64,000 nt of DNA. Origin: Microbacterium keratanolyticum (lineage in GTDB: Bacteria; Actinomycetota; Actinomycetes; Actinomycetales; Microbacteriaceae). The notes below the pieces were generated by a model that had not been told where the DNA came from, did no database searches, and saw only the letters and a list, made by a program, of their open reading frames with translations. The stretch is taken from the NCBI RefSeq assembly GCF_016907255.1, contig NZ_JAFBBQ010000001.1, positions 2,790,001 to 2,854,000 on the forward strand. Direction: 5' to 3'. This document shows, in pieces, positions 1 through 8,520 of this stretch (positions within the stretch are counted from its first letter, which is position 1; each line of letters starts with the position of its first letter). The translations under genes and the position numbers were made by a program.

Positions 1-233
1 ATCGGGAACAGCATGTAGGCGGCAACCGCCCAGATGCTGCCGGCGACCGACAGGTAGAACAGGGTGTAGACCGTGCGGACCGCGGCCTTCATGGCCTTCG
101 GGTCCTTGTCGGTCATCCGCTCGCGATGCGGCGGGAGACCCGGGTTCTGCACGGGATCGCTGACTGCGACGCCCAGCCCGGGGGAGGGCTGGTAGGCCCT
201 GTCAAGAGCCTTCGAGTCGTCGTCGTTTGCCAT
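1..233 (-). CDS. qcrA: Cytochrome bc1 complex Rieske iron-sulfur subunit, N-terminal part (cut by window edge)
   Basis: Rieske subunit of the actinobacterial menaquinol:cytochrome c reductase, which passes electrons from menaquinol to the diheme cytochrome c in the membrane. Only the first 77 residues lie in the window; the Fe-S domain (CTHLG and CxxH ligand loops) is outside, so the call rests on context and the N-terminus. The start ATG at 233 opens with MANDDDSKALDR. A charged cytoplasmic stretch leads to the first hydrophobic segment at about residues 55-76 (YTLFYLSVAGSIWAVAAYML). Actinobacterial QcrA has such a multi-helix N-terminal extension. It follows qcrC and ctaE on the same strand, the usual ctaE-qcrC-qcrA-qcrB order. 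Confidence 0.85.
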   Translation of the reverse strand, partial: MANDDDSKALDRAYQPSPGLGVAVSDPVQNPGLPPHRERMTDKDPKAMKAAVRTVYTLFYLSVAGSIWAVAAYMLFP

Positions 234-268
234 GGTGCTCCTCGTACGTTCCTCTTCGATGTAGTTCG

Positions 269-1069
269 TCAGTTGGACTTCGCGGTGATCCATACGGTCA
301 CGGCGATGAGCGCGCCGATACCGAAGATCCAGATGAACAGACCCTCAGACACAGGTCCGAGTGATCCGAGCGTGAAGCCACCGACCTGCACAGCCTGCTG
401 CTGGAACAGGAGTGCCGAGATGATGTCGCGCTTGTCTTCCGGCGAGAGGTTGGTGTCGCTGAAGACGGGCATGTTCTGCGGTCCGGTCGCCATCGCGGCG
501 TACAGGTGCAGTGCGCTGGTGTTGGCGAGCGATGGAGCCCACTTGCCCTCGGTCAGAGCGCCACCGGCTGCGGCGACGTTGTGGCACATCGCGCAGTTGA
601 TGCGGAACAGCTCCGCACCGTGTGCGATGTCGCCTTCGCCGTCGAGGATGCGCTCCTCCGGGTAGCTGGGACCCGGGGCGATCGTCTGCACGAAGGCCGC
701 GATCGACTCGATCTGCTCTTGGGTGAACTGCGGCTGCTTCTGAGGAGCCTGCGGTCCACTCATCTGCATGGGCATGCGGCCCGTCGACATCTGGAACTCG
801 ACGGCGAGCTCGCCAACGCCGTACAGGCTCGGCCCATCGGGCGTTCCCTGCAGGTCGAGTCCGTGACAGGTGGCGCAGTTGGCCTGGAAGAGCTTCTCGC
901 CTTCTTCTGCCGAGACCTGCGCGGTGACGCTGGTCTGCTCGGTCGTTGCGAACGCCGCGGATGCTCCGGCGTACACACCGCCGGTGATCAGGAGGCCTGC
1001 TCCAATGAGGGCTGCTGCAGCCAGCGGGCTGCGGCGACCGTTGGAGCGGCGCTTCTTCTCTCGTGCCAT
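269..1069 (-). CDS. qcrC: Cytochrome bc1 complex diheme cytochrome c subunit
   Basis: Membrane-anchored diheme cytochrome c of the bc1-aa3 supercomplex. It carries electrons directly from the bc1 complex to cytochrome oxidase, replacing soluble cytochrome c. Two CxxCH heme-binding motifs are visible, CATCH at about residues 65-69 and CAMCH at about 159-163. An N-terminal hydrophobic segment (about 15-40) acts as signal or anchor, and a C-terminal helix lies at about 240-260. I chose the ATG at 1069 (MAREKKRRS) rather than the in-frame GTG at 1087, because a GGAG stretch lies upstream of the ATG and would fall inside the gene with the GTG start. The length of 266 residues is typical. It lies 20 bases after ctaE and is probably co-transcribed. 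Confidence 0.95.
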   Translation of the reverse strand: MAREKKRRSNGRRSPLAAAALIGAGLLITGGVYAGASAAFATTEQTSVTAQVSAEEGEKLFQANCATCHGLDLQGTPDGPSLYGVGELAVEFQMSTGRMPMQMSGPQAPQKQPQFTQEQIESIAAFVQTIAPGPSYPEERILDGEGDIAHGAELFRINCAMCHNVAAAGGALTEGKWAPSLANTSALHLYAAMATGPQNMPVFSDTNLSPEDKRDIISALLFQQQAVQVGGFTLGSLGPVSEGLFIWIFGIGALIAVTVWITAKSN

Positions 1070-1089
1070 CTCGGGGATCAGCTCCACTC

Positions 1090-1719
1090 TTATTTCAGGA
1101 AGTAAATGACGAGGAACAGCACGATCCAGACGACGTCGACGAAGTGCCAGTAGTAGGACACAACGATCGAGGAGGTCGCCTCCTTGTGCGTGAAGTTCTT
1201 CACGGCGTAGGCGCGGCCGATCACCAGAAGGAAGGCGATCAGACCACCGGTCACGTGCAGGGCGTGGAAGCCCGTCGTGATGTAGAACGCCGAAGCGTAG
1301 GAGTTAGCCGAGATCGGCAGGCCTTCAGCAACCAGCTGTGCGTACTCCCAGACCTGGCCGCTCACGAAGATCGCGCCGAGGATGAAGGTGAGCCAGAACC
1401 ACTCGACCATGCCCCAGCCGAGCCAGCCGCGCTTCTTCAGCGTGTAGGGCTGCAGGCGCTCGGCCGCGAAGACACCCATCTGGCACGTGACCGACGAGAG
1501 CACGAGGATGATCGTGTTCACGGTCGCGAAGGGAACGTTGAGGAGCTCCGTGTTCTCGGCCCACATCTCGGGGGAGGTGCTACGAAGCGTGAAGTAGATC
1601 GCAAAAAGTCCTGCGAAGAACATCACTTCGCTGCCGAGCCACACAATGGTGCCGACAGCTACCGGGTTGGGCCGCTTGATGGTACTCGCCACCGGGGCAT
1701 ACGTCGCTGAAGTCGTCAC
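1090..1719 (-). CDS. ctaE: Cytochrome c oxidase (aa3) subunit III
   Basis: Subunit III of the aa3-type terminal oxidase, an integral membrane protein that stabilises the catalytic subunits. About 209 residues with five hydrophobic segments; recognisable stretches include [20 protein letters not shown] and [10 protein letters not shown]. The chosen start is the GTG at 1719 ([13 protein letters not shown]). An in-frame upstream extension to 1758 is open, but the homologous N-terminus begins at MTTS. A CATAAT hexamer lies exactly 6 bases before this GTG, so the message may be leaderless. First gene of ctaE-qcrC-qcrA. A palindrome at 1787-1802 upstream resembles an iron-regulator site. Confidence 0.93.
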   Translation of the reverse strand: MTTSATYAPVASTIKRPNPVAVGTIVWLGSEVMFFAGLFAIYFTLRSTSPEMWAENTELLNVPFATVNTIILVLSSVTCQMGVFAAERLQPYTLKKRGWLGWGMVEWFWLTFILGAIFVSGQVWEYAQLVAEGLPISANSYASAFYITTGFHALHVTGGLIAFLLVIGRAYAVKNFTHKEATSSIVVSYYWHFVDVVWIVLFLVIYFLK

Positions 1720-1786
1720 CTCACCATTATGGCCGATTCGCGAGCGGGATTCTTGCACCTAGGGGGGCCGTTTCGCTGTTTCATGA

Positions 1787-1802
1787 CTTAGGGCAACCTA
1801 AG
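1787..1802. promoter_or_regulatory. Palindrome between ctaE and trpD (possible DtxR/IdeR-like site)
   Basis: Perfect inverted repeat CTTAGG-GCAA-CCTAAG in the divergent ctaE/trpD intergenic region (1720-1921). The TTAGG and CCTAA half-sites resemble the arms of iron-dependent DtxR/IdeR boxes, but the spacing is 4 rather than about 9 bases. A 19-base alignment to the consensus matches only about 12 positions. It sits about 75 bases upstream of the ctaE start. Operator function is inference. Confidence 0.35.
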
Positions 1803-1921
1803 AACTGGCCGAGAATCGCCTGCATGTTCTCTATCTGTGCGCCGTGATCTCGCTGTTTGCCAGGTCGTCATCTTCGACTTCTCCGCGCAGGTGCGATCGC
1901 CGCCGCCGATAGGATCGCACC

Positions 1922-2986
1922 ATGATGGACGCCGTGACCTGGCCTGATGTGCTCTCCACCCTGCTCGCCCGCCGCGACCTCAGCGTGTACGAGTCGACCT
2001 GGGCGATGCGTCAGGTGATGCGCGGGGAGGCGACGCAGGCGCAGTTGGCTGCGTTCCTCATGGGCCTCCGTGCGAAGGGCGAGACGATCGACGAGATCGT
2101 CGGCTTCCGCGACGCCATCCTCGAAGCAGCTGTGCCGCTGCCCGTCTCCTCGGATGTGCTCGACATCGTCGGCACCGGAGGTGACCGCATCGGCACGGTT
2201 AACGTTTCGACAACGGCTGCGATCATCATCGGCGCCACGGGAATCCCGGTCGTCAAGCACGGCAATCGTGCGGCGAGTTCCGCGTCCGGATCCTCGGATG
2301 TTCTGGGCGCGTTGGGGCTGCAGCTTTCTCTCGATCCCGCATCCGTCGCCACGATGCTGGAGCGTGTAGGCATCACCTTCGCGTGGGCTGCGGCATTCCA
2401 CCCCGGATTCAAGCACGCCGGCGCCGTGCGTGCAGAGATGGGTGTCCCCACGGTCTTCAACATGCTCGGTCCCCTCTGCAACCCGGCGCGCGCGGAGGCT
2501 AACGCCGTCGGTGTGGCGCAGCTCGATCGCGTGCCACTGATCACCGGCGTCTTCCGCACTCGCGGGGCGACGGCACTGGTGTTCCGGGGCGACGACGGTC
2601 TCGATGAGCTGACGACGACGGGGCACAGCCGCATCTGGGAGGTCACGCGTGGCGACGTGCACGAGCACGACCTCGACCCTCGAGACCTCGGAATCCCGCT
2701 CGCCGAACTCGCAGACCTGATCGGCGGCTCGCCGGAGCACAACGCGAAGATCCTGCGCCGGACACTGGCGGGCGAATCCGGTCCGGTGCGCGACATCGTG
2801 CTGCTGAATGCCGCCGCGGGCATCGTCGCGTACGAGCTTTCGCATGATGCCGCTCAGGCGCAGCGTCCGATCGTGGAACGGCTCGCAGACGCACTCGCTC
2901 GAGCCGCCGCAGCGGTCGACGACGGTCGGGCATCCGCCAAGCTCGACCAGTGGATATCCATCTCGCAGGAGCTGGCTCAGGCGTAG
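1922..2986 (+). CDS. trpD: Anthranilate phosphoribosyltransferase
   Basis: Transfers phosphoribosyl from PRPP to anthranilate, the second dedicated step of tryptophan synthesis, in the cytoplasm. 354 residues, normal length. Signature elements are the PRPP-binding GTGGD at 84-88 and KHGNRAASS at 112-120, followed by the ASGSSDVLGALG stretch. It stands alone, with no other trp gene in the window, as is common for trpD in Microbacteriaceae. A TAGGAT -10 box (1910-1915) lies 6 bases before the ATG, so the transcript is probably leaderless. A second ATG follows immediately at 1925. Its TAG stop codon is also the first three bases of the -10 box of the next gene. Confidence 0.95.
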   Translation: MMDAVTWPDVLSTLLARRDLSVYESTWAMRQVMRGEATQAQLAAFLMGLRAKGETIDEIVGFRDAILEAAVPLPVSSDVLDIVGTGGDRIGTVNVSTTAAIIIGATGIPVVKHGNRAASSASGSSDVLGALGLQLSLDPASVATMLERVGITFAWAAAFHPGFKHAGAVRAEMGVPTVFNMLGPLCNPARAEANAVGVAQLDRVPLITGVFRTRGATALVFRGDDGLDELTTTGHSRIWEVTRGDVHEHDLDPRDLGIPLAELADLIGGSPEHNAKILRRTLAGESGPVRDIVLLNAAAGIVAYELSHDAAQAQRPIVERLADALARAAAAVDDGRASAKLDQWISISQELAQA

Positions 2987-2995
2987 TGTTCGTCT

Positions 2996-3982
2996 ATGGA
3001 GCCTGCAGACGCGCTGCGTGAGATCGCTCGGCTGCTGGAGCGCGAGCGCGCATCACGCTATCGGGCGAAAGCGTTTCGCACCGCCGCCGACGCGTATGAG
3101 GCGCTGCCCGCGGACGCTCAGCGGGATCTCGTCCGGATCGGCGCCGCGCCAGGTATCGGCGCCTCGACGCTTGCGGTGATCCGCGATGTGCTCGCCGGTG
3201 AGACGCCGTCGTACCTCCGTGATCTGGAAGGCACGGTGGCACCGGTGAAGCGGTCCGCGCTCACGGCGAAGCTGCGGGGTGATCTGCACGCGCATACGGA
3301 CTGGTCGGATGGCACCACGTCGATCCAGGAGATGGCGGATGCTGCCCGGGCGCTCGGCCACGAGTACCTCGCAATCACGGATCACTCACCCCGGCTGCGA
3401 GTCGCGCGTGGTCTCACGGCAGAACGGCTGCGCGCCCAGATGCCGATCGTACGCGCGGCGGGCGGGGATGGGCTGCACATGCTCGCGGGGATCGAAGTCG
3501 ACATCCTGGACGACGGCGCCCTCGACCAGGAGGATTCACTCCTCGGTGAGCTCGACATCGTCGTGGCATCGGCGCATTCGAAGCTGAGAATGCCGGCTGG
3601 ACCCATGACGAAGCGATTCGTCGCGGCGGTCGCCAACCCCCGCGTCAATGTTCTGGGACACGTCACCGGCCAGCTGGTGCAGGGCGAGCGCGGCACGCGT
3701 CCGCGTTCGGAGTTCGACGCGCGAGCGGTCTTCGAAGCATGCGCGGAACACGGTGTCGCCGTGGAGATCAACTCTCGTCCGGAGCGCACCGATCCGCCGG
3801 ACGAGCTCGTGGTGCTGGCGCTGGAGATCGGATGCCTGTTCTCCATCGACTCCGATGCGCATGCCCCCGGCCAGCTGCCATTGCTCGATCACGGCGCCGA
3901 GCGTGCGGAACGCCTCGGAGTGCCTGCCGAGCGCATCGTCACGACATGGGGCCTTGAACGGCTGCGACGCTGGGCCGGGTGA
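2996..3982 (+). CDS. PHP-domain phosphoesterase with N-terminal helix-hairpin-helix region
   Basis: Cytoplasmic metal-dependent phosphoesterase of the PHP superfamily, 328 residues. Residues about 1-90 look like the N-terminal helical/HhH part of bacterial PolX (PGIGASTLAVI at about 52-62). The PHP domain begins at DLHAHTDWSDG (H98, H100) and continues with ITDHS, an IEVDIL Glu, ASAHSK, GHVTG, EINSRPERTDP and DSDAHAP, a full set of PHP metal-ligand motifs. The polymerase part of PolX is missing, so this resembles the two ends of PolX joined. The substrate is unknown; a histidinol-phosphatase-like or DNA-end-processing activity is possible. Start ATG at 2996 with TAGTGT exactly 6 bases upstream (leaderless pattern); the T-A-G is the trpD stop. 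Confidence 0.85.
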   Translation: MEPADALREIARLLERERASRYRAKAFRTAADAYEALPADAQRDLVRIGAAPGIGASTLAVIRDVLAGETPSYLRDLEGTVAPVKRSALTAKLRGDLHAHTDWSDGTTSIQEMADAARALGHEYLAITDHSPRLRVARGLTAERLRAQMPIVRAAGGDGLHMLAGIEVDILDDGALDQEDSLLGELDIVVASAHSKLRMPAGPMTKRFVAAVANPRVNVLGHVTGQLVQGERGTRPRSEFDARAVFEACAEHGVAVEINSRPERTDPPDELVVLALEIGCLFSIDSDAHAPGQLPLLDHGAERAERLGVPAERIVTTWGLERLRRWAG

Positions 3983-3991
3983 TCGCGGGGA

Positions 3992-4933
3992 CTATCGGTT
4001 GTCGAGCTGCGCGAGCGCTGCGATGGCCCGCGTCATGGAACCGCCGAGGTTCTGTGCGGTGGCAAGATGCTCTGCCGCATCCGCTTCCTGGGGGTCGAGG
4101 GGGCGAAGGAGACGCTTCGGATCGGTGAGGGGCAGAGTGCGAGCCACTTCGACGACGGCCGGCGCGACATCGAGATACGCGGATGCGGCGAGGATCTTTC
4201 CCTGAAGACCAGCCGACATCCCTTCGCCTGCCGCCGCTGCGGCGCGGATGCCGTCGAGTGTGCCGTGCGCGGCGAGCAGCGTCGCTGCGGTCTTCTCGCC
4301 GACACCGGCGACGCCGGGAAGGCCGTCGGAGGCATCTCCGCGCAAAGTCGCGAAGTCCGCGTACTGCGACGGCAGCACACCGTACTTTGAGACCACGGTC
4401 TGCTCTGTCACGATCTCGAGGTTGCTCATGCCGCGCGCGGTGTAGATCACGCGCACGCCACGTGCATCGTCGACGAGCTGGAACAGATCGCGATCTCCGG
4501 TGACGACGTCGACGGGAATCGCGGACTGCGCTGTCAGAGTGCCGATCACATCGTCGGCCTCGTGCTCCGCGGCGCCGATGATCGGGATGCCGAGAGCTCC
4601 GAGCGCCTCGCGAATCAGCGGGATCTGCGCCTCCAGGGGGTCGGGGACCTCTTCGACATCGGGGCCCGTGGTCACGACCTCGACGACGCGGTGAGCCTTA
4701 TAGCTCGGGATGAGGTCGACGCGCCATTGCGGGCGCCAGTCGTCATCCCAGCATGCGATGAGGTGCGTCGGCTCATATGTCGTCGTGAGTTTCGCGATCA
4801 TGTCGAGCAGGCCGCGAACAGCGTTGACCGACGTGCCATCGGGCGCCTTGACCTTGTCAGGCACCCCGTAGAACGCCCGGAAATACAGGCTTGCCGTGTC
4901 GAGCAGCATCAGGCGCGGTTCACGTTCGGTCAT
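3992..4933 (-). CDS. 5'-3' exonuclease (DNA polymerase I N-terminal nuclease type)
   Basis: Stand-alone FEN-type 5' nuclease, 313 residues, equivalent to the N-terminal nuclease domain of DNA polymerase I without the polymerase. Acidic active-site motifs are visible: LLDTASLYFRAF near the N-terminus, HEADDVIGTL, GDRDLFQL, and the helix-hairpin-helix GVAGVGEKTA. Such free-standing copies are widespread in actinobacteria beside a full polA and act in flap or RNA-primer removal. The start ATG at 4933 has GAGACT 6 bases upstream, a weak match to the leaderless pattern. It converges with the PHP gene (9-base gap). Confidence 0.9.
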   Translation of the reverse strand: MTEREPRLMLLDTASLYFRAFYGVPDKVKAPDGTSVNAVRGLLDMIAKLTTTYEPTHLIACWDDDWRPQWRVDLIPSYKAHRVVEVVTTGPDVEEVPDPLEAQIPLIREALGALGIPIIGAAEHEADDVIGTLTAQSAIPVDVVTGDRDLFQLVDDARGVRVIYTARGMSNLEIVTEQTVVSKYGVLPSQYADFATLRGDASDGLPGVAGVGEKTAATLLAAHGTLDGIRAAAAAGEGMSAGLQGKILAASAYLDVAPAVVEVARTLPLTDPKRLLRPLDPQEADAAEHLATAQNLGGSMTRAIAALAQLDNR

Positions 4934-4981
4934 GTGCTCAGTCTCTCAGTCCCCGCCGACATTCGGTGAGCGCCCGAGAGG

Positions 4982-5146
4982 TCACGTGTCGTGGTGAACG
5001 AGCTCGTCCTCACGTCCGTCGTCATAGCCACCGAAGGGATAGATGTCGACTTCCGGGCGACGGGCCAGGAACACCGCGCTGGCGATCAGCCCACCCCACA
5101 GCAGGGTGATGGATCCACAGAGCACGGCGATGGCGATCGGTGTCAT
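4982..5146 (-). CDS. Small subunit of methionine/alanine importer, MetS family (54 aa)
   Basis: Tiny membrane protein starting MTPIAIAVLCGSITLLWGGL, with one hydrophobic helix at about residues 5-26 and an acidic tail ending ELVHHDT. The size, helix-first layout and position directly after an NSS-family symporter match MetS, the small subunit needed by the MetP/MetS methionine and alanine importer of Corynebacterium. Its ATG overlaps the stop of the transporter gene in ATGA (5143-5146), so translation is probably coupled. The substrate assignment rests on family knowledge. Confidence 0.85.
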   Translation of the reverse strand: MTPIAIAVLCGSITLLWGGLIASAVFLARRPEVDIYPFGGYDDGREDELVHHDT

Positions 5147-6738
5147 CGCTTCACCTCCGATCGAGGGCGGGACCGTTCAGATGGCTCGTAGGGCGGCCAG
5201 GCGCGGAAATCATCCGGTGATTGACGCCACGGAGTGAGCGTCAGGACGAGCGCGAGGACGATGATGAGGGCGATCGTGCCCCATCCGAAGATCAGGAGAT
5301 ACCACGCAGGCATGCCGCCGTAGCCGTCCGTCACGAGCGTCACGATCTGAGTGATGAGCATGTAGCCGAGCACGATCGGCGCAAGCACCGTCACAAGGGT
5401 CTGCCAGATCGCACCCACGCGGAACGTCGAGACCGCACTCAGGTGCGCGCGAAGCTCGCCGCCCCGACGCAGGACCCACAGCACCAGAACGGTCATGAGC
5501 ACGGCCGACGAGACGATCCCGATGTTGTTCGCCCAGTTGTCGGTGACGTCGAGCGCCAGGAGGCCGGTCGTGGTCGAGAAGATCAGCGTCGACAGGATCG
5601 CGCAGACGATTCCGACGCCGACCGCGGTGCCGCGCACCGAGAAGCCGAACTTCTCCTGAACCGCCGCCGAGACGACCTGCAGAAGGGAGATCAGCGAGGT
5701 GAAGCCGGCGAGGGTGAGGGAACCGAAGAACAGTGCGCCGAAGATCGGGCCGCCCGGCATCTGCGAGACGATCGCGGGGAAGGTGATGAACGAGAGGCCG
5801 ACACCGGTGAGTCCTTCGAGCTCCGAGATCTCCGTTCCCTGTTGGAATGCCATGAAGCCGAGCGTGGCGAAGACGCCGATGCCGGCGAGGAGTTCGAAGG
5901 AGGAGTTGCCAAACGCGACGACGAGGCCGGGAGCGGTGAGGTTCCCGCGACGACGCCGGTAGGAAGAGTACGTCACCATGATGCCGAAGGCGATCGACAG
6001 TGAGAAGAAGATCTGGCTGTAGGCCGCGATCCACACGGCAGGATCCGCCAGGGCGTTCCAATCGGGCGTGAAGAAGGCATTGAGGCCTTCCGCGGCGCCG
6101 TCGAGGAAGAGCGCCCGTACGACCAGGATCAGGAATGCGACGACGAGAAGTGGGAGGAAGACGAGGTTCGCGCGCTCCAAGCCCTTTGCCACACCCGCGC
6201 CGAGCACAGTGATCGCCGCGACCCAGACCAGGAGCAGGGGGATGAGCACTCCGGGGACGAACTCGAGGCTGAACCCGGGGTCGCTCACCTGGAGGTAGTC
6301 CGTCGTAAAGAAGCCCGCGGGGTCGTCGCCCCAGCGCAGGTCGAACGAGAAGACGAAGTAGCTCAGCGCCCACGCGATCACGGCGGTGTAGTACAGCGTG
6401 ATCACGAAGGCGATCGCAACCTGGAACCATCCGAGCGACTCCATGCTCGATCTGCCACGCCGCGCCATGCGCCGGAACGCCTGCGGCGGAGCTCCGCGGA
6501 ACCGATGGCCGATCGCATAGTCGAGGAACAGGATCGGGATGCCTGCCGTTACGAGCGCGATGAGATAGGGGATGAGGAACGCACCGCCGCCGTTCTCGTA
6601 CGCGACGCCGGGAAAACGCCAGATGTTGCCCAAGCCGACCGCGGAGCCGATCGCCGCGAAGATGAAGCCGACCTGTCCGGTCCACGCCTCACGGGGCGGG
6701 GTCGATGTCCCGCCTCTCAGACCTCCGGGATTCGTCAT
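5143..6738 (-). CDS. Sodium-dependent amino-acid symporter, NSS family (MetP-like)
   Basis: Sodium-coupled secondary transporter of the neurotransmitter:sodium symporter family, 531 residues with about 12 hydrophobic segments. The NSS hallmark in helix 1 is present (FIFAAIGSAVGLGNIWRFP), followed by ENGGGAFLIPY in helix 2. The coupled MetS-type small subunit suggests methionine/alanine uptake. Start ATG at 6738 (MTNPGGLRG) behind a strong AAGGAGG. A longer in-frame reading to 6834 has no better start. Upstream on this strand is a TAGCGT -10 inside a CACGCT-GGT-AGCGTG palindrome (plus strand 6767-6781), which may be an operator. Confidence 0.92.
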   Translation of the reverse strand: MTNPGGLRGGTSTPPREAWTGQVGFIFAAIGSAVGLGNIWRFPGVAYENGGGAFLIPYLIALVTAGIPILFLDYAIGHRFRGAPPQAFRRMARRGRSSMESLGWFQVAIAFVITLYYTAVIAWALSYFVFSFDLRWGDDPAGFFTTDYLQVSDPGFSLEFVPGVLIPLLLVWVAAITVLGAGVAKGLERANLVFLPLLVVAFLILVVRALFLDGAAEGLNAFFTPDWNALADPAVWIAAYSQIFFSLSIAFGIMVTYSSYRRRRGNLTAPGLVVAFGNSSFELLAGIGVFATLGFMAFQQGTEISELEGLTGVGLSFITFPAIVSQMPGGPIFGALFFGSLTLAGFTSLISLLQVVSAAVQEKFGFSVRGTAVGVGIVCAILSTLIFSTTTGLLALDVTDNWANNIGIVSSAVLMTVLVLWVLRRGGELRAHLSAVSTFRVGAIWQTLVTVLAPIVLGYMLITQIVTLVTDGYGGMPAWYLLIFGWGTIALIIVLALVLTLTPWRQSPDDFRAWPPYEPSERSRPRSEVKR

Positions 6739-6766
6739 TGAGCCTCCTTGCGCTGGCGTGTGCGGC

Positions 6767-6781
6767 CACGCTACCAGCGTG
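6767..6781 (-). promoter_or_regulatory. Palindrome overlapping the -10 of the NSS transporter
   Basis: On the minus strand CACGCT-GGT-AGCGTG is a perfect 6+6 inverted repeat, and the TAGCGT inside it is a good TANNNT -10 hexamer. Transcription would start near 6761, giving a short leader that contains the AAGGAGG ribosome site. A repressor bound here would block the promoter. No regulator is identifiable. Confidence 0.4.
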
Positions 6782-6989
6782 CAGCCGGGGAGGACAGGGA
6801 CCGGATGAGTGGCGGGATCCGATTCCGCACGCATGGCGTTGCCTCGATCTGATAACCTGAACTGTCACCCGTGGAAGATCTGCTTCCGCATGCGTGGCAC
6901 GCAATCCACAATCACCTCGCTTCATCGCGATCAGGCGCGCAGGCGCCGCGATGCGGCCCGACTATCCATCAACAAGGACAACCCACTAC

Positions 6990-8444
6990 ATGACTACCGC
7001 AACGACCGCCCCGGCCACCAAGCAGGTCGCCATCAACGACATCGGATCTGCTGAGGACTTCCTGGCCGCGGTCGAACTGACTATCAAGTCTTTCAACGAC
7101 GGCGACATCATCGAGGGCACGATCGTCAAGATCGACCGCGACGAGGTTCTGCTCGACGTCGGATTCAAGACCGAGGGTGTCATCCCCTCGCGCGAGCTCT
7201 CCATCAAGCACGACGTCGACCCCAACGAGGTCGTCGCTGTCGGTGACCTGGTCGAGGCCCTCGTTCTCCAGAAGGAGGACAAGGAAGGCCGCCTCATCCT
7301 GTCCAAGAAGCGTGCGCAGTACGAGCGTGCGTGGGGCGATGTGGAGAAGATCAAGGAGAACGACGGAGTCGTCACCGGTCAGGTGATCGAGGTCGTCAAG
7401 GGTGGTCTCATCGTCGACATCGGTCTTCGTGGCTTCCTCCCGGCATCGCTCATCGAGCTGCGCCGTGTCCGCGACCTCACGCCCTACCTGGGCCAGGAGA
7501 TCGAGGCGAAGATCCTCGAGCTCGACAAGAACCGCAACAACGTCGTTCTCAGCCGCCGCGCGCTGCTCGAGCAGACGCAGTCGGAGTCGCGCACCACGTT
7601 CCTCAACAACCTGCACAAGGGTCAGGTTCGCAAGGGTGTCGTGTCGTCGATCGTCAACTTCGGTGCATTCGTCGACCTGGGTGGCGTGGACGGTCTCGTT
7701 CACGTTTCCGAGCTGTCGTGGAAGCACATCGAGCACGCGTCCGAGGTCGTCGAGGTTGGCCAGGAGGTCACCGTCGAGATCCTTGAGGTCGACCTCGACC
7801 GCGAGCGCGTCTCGCTGTCGCTGAAGGCGACCCAGGAGGACCCGTGGCAGGTCTTCGCGCGTACCCACGCCATCGGCCAGGTCACGCCCGGTAAGGTCAC
7901 CAAGCTCGTTCCGTTCGGTGCGTTCGTCCGCGTCGCAGACGGCATCGAGGGCCTCGTGCACATCTCGGAGCTCTCGGCCAAGCACGTCGAGCTCGCAGAG
8001 CAGGTTGTCTCGGTCGGCGAAGAGGTCTTCGTCAAGGTCATCGACATCGACCTCGAGCGTCGTCGCATCTCGCTGTCGCTCAAGCAGGCCAACGAGTCGG
8101 TCGACCCCAACGGCACCGAGTTCGACCCGGCCCTGTACGGCATGCTCGCCGAGTACGACGAGAACGGCGAGTACAAGTACCCCGAGGGCTTCGACGCCGA
8201 GACGGGTGCGTGGAAGGAAGGCTTCGACGCTCAGCGCGAGGCATGGGAGCAGGAGTACGCTGCAGCCCAGGCTCGCTGGGAGGCTCACAAGGCTGCTGTC
8301 GCCAAGGCCGCTGAGGCTGAGGCAGAGGCGGGCGACGACTTCGGTGGTCAGTCCTTCTCGAGCGAGTCGGCTGGCGCCGGCACGCTGGCAGACGACGAGG
8401 CTCTCGCGGCTCTGCGCGAGAAGCTCTCGGGTGGCAACGCCTAA
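6990..8444 (+). CDS. rpsA: 30S ribosomal protein S1
   Basis: RNA-binding ribosomal protein S1, 484 residues with four S1 (OB-fold) repeats at about residues 38-110, 125-190, 210-280 and 295-365, and a low-complexity acidic/alanine-rich tail. The third and fourth repeats carry the conserved VSSIVNFGAFVDL and VTKLVPFGAFVRV cores. Four-repeat S1 is usual in actinobacteria (E. coli has six). Start ATG at 6990 (MTTATTAPATKQ) with AAGGA 11-15 bases upstream. The roughly 150-base leader from a TGATAAC-like -10 near 6850 contains small inverted repeats. Many GAG/GAC/AAG codons fit strong expression. A UUCG-loop terminator follows. Confidence 0.97.
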   Translation: MTTATTAPATKQVAINDIGSAEDFLAAVELTIKSFNDGDIIEGTIVKIDRDEVLLDVGFKTEGVIPSRELSIKHDVDPNEVVAVGDLVEALVLQKEDKEGRLILSKKRAQYERAWGDVEKIKENDGVVTGQVIEVVKGGLIVDIGLRGFLPASLIELRRVRDLTPYLGQEIEAKILELDKNRNNVVLSRRALLEQTQSESRTTFLNNLHKGQVRKGVVSSIVNFGAFVDLGGVDGLVHVSELSWKHIEHASEVVEVGQEVTVEILEVDLDRERVSLSLKATQEDPWQVFARTHAIGQVTPGKVTKLVPFGAFVRVADGIEGLVHISELSAKHVELAEQVVSVGEEVFVKVIDIDLERRRISLSLKQANESVDPNGTEFDPALYGMLAEYDENGEYKYPEGFDAETGAWKEGFDAQREAWEQEYAAAQARWEAHKAAVAKAAEAEAEAGDDFGGQSFSSESAGAGTLADDEALAALREKLSGGNA

Positions 8445-8460
8445 GCAGCTGTTTTAGAAG

Positions 8461-8492
8461 AGCGGGCCATCACCTTCGGGTGGTGGCCCGCT
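8461..8492 (+). terminator. Rho-independent terminator of rpsA
   Basis: Fifteen-base-pair hairpin (one G-T pair) formed by AGCGGGCCATCACC-type arms, closed by a stable TTCG tetraloop at 8475-8478 and followed by a short TTT. It lies 16 bases after the rpsA stop and directly before coaE. Confidence 0.85.
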
Positions 8493-8520
8493 TTCGTGTG
8501 CGGTCTGAAAGGATTGAGGT

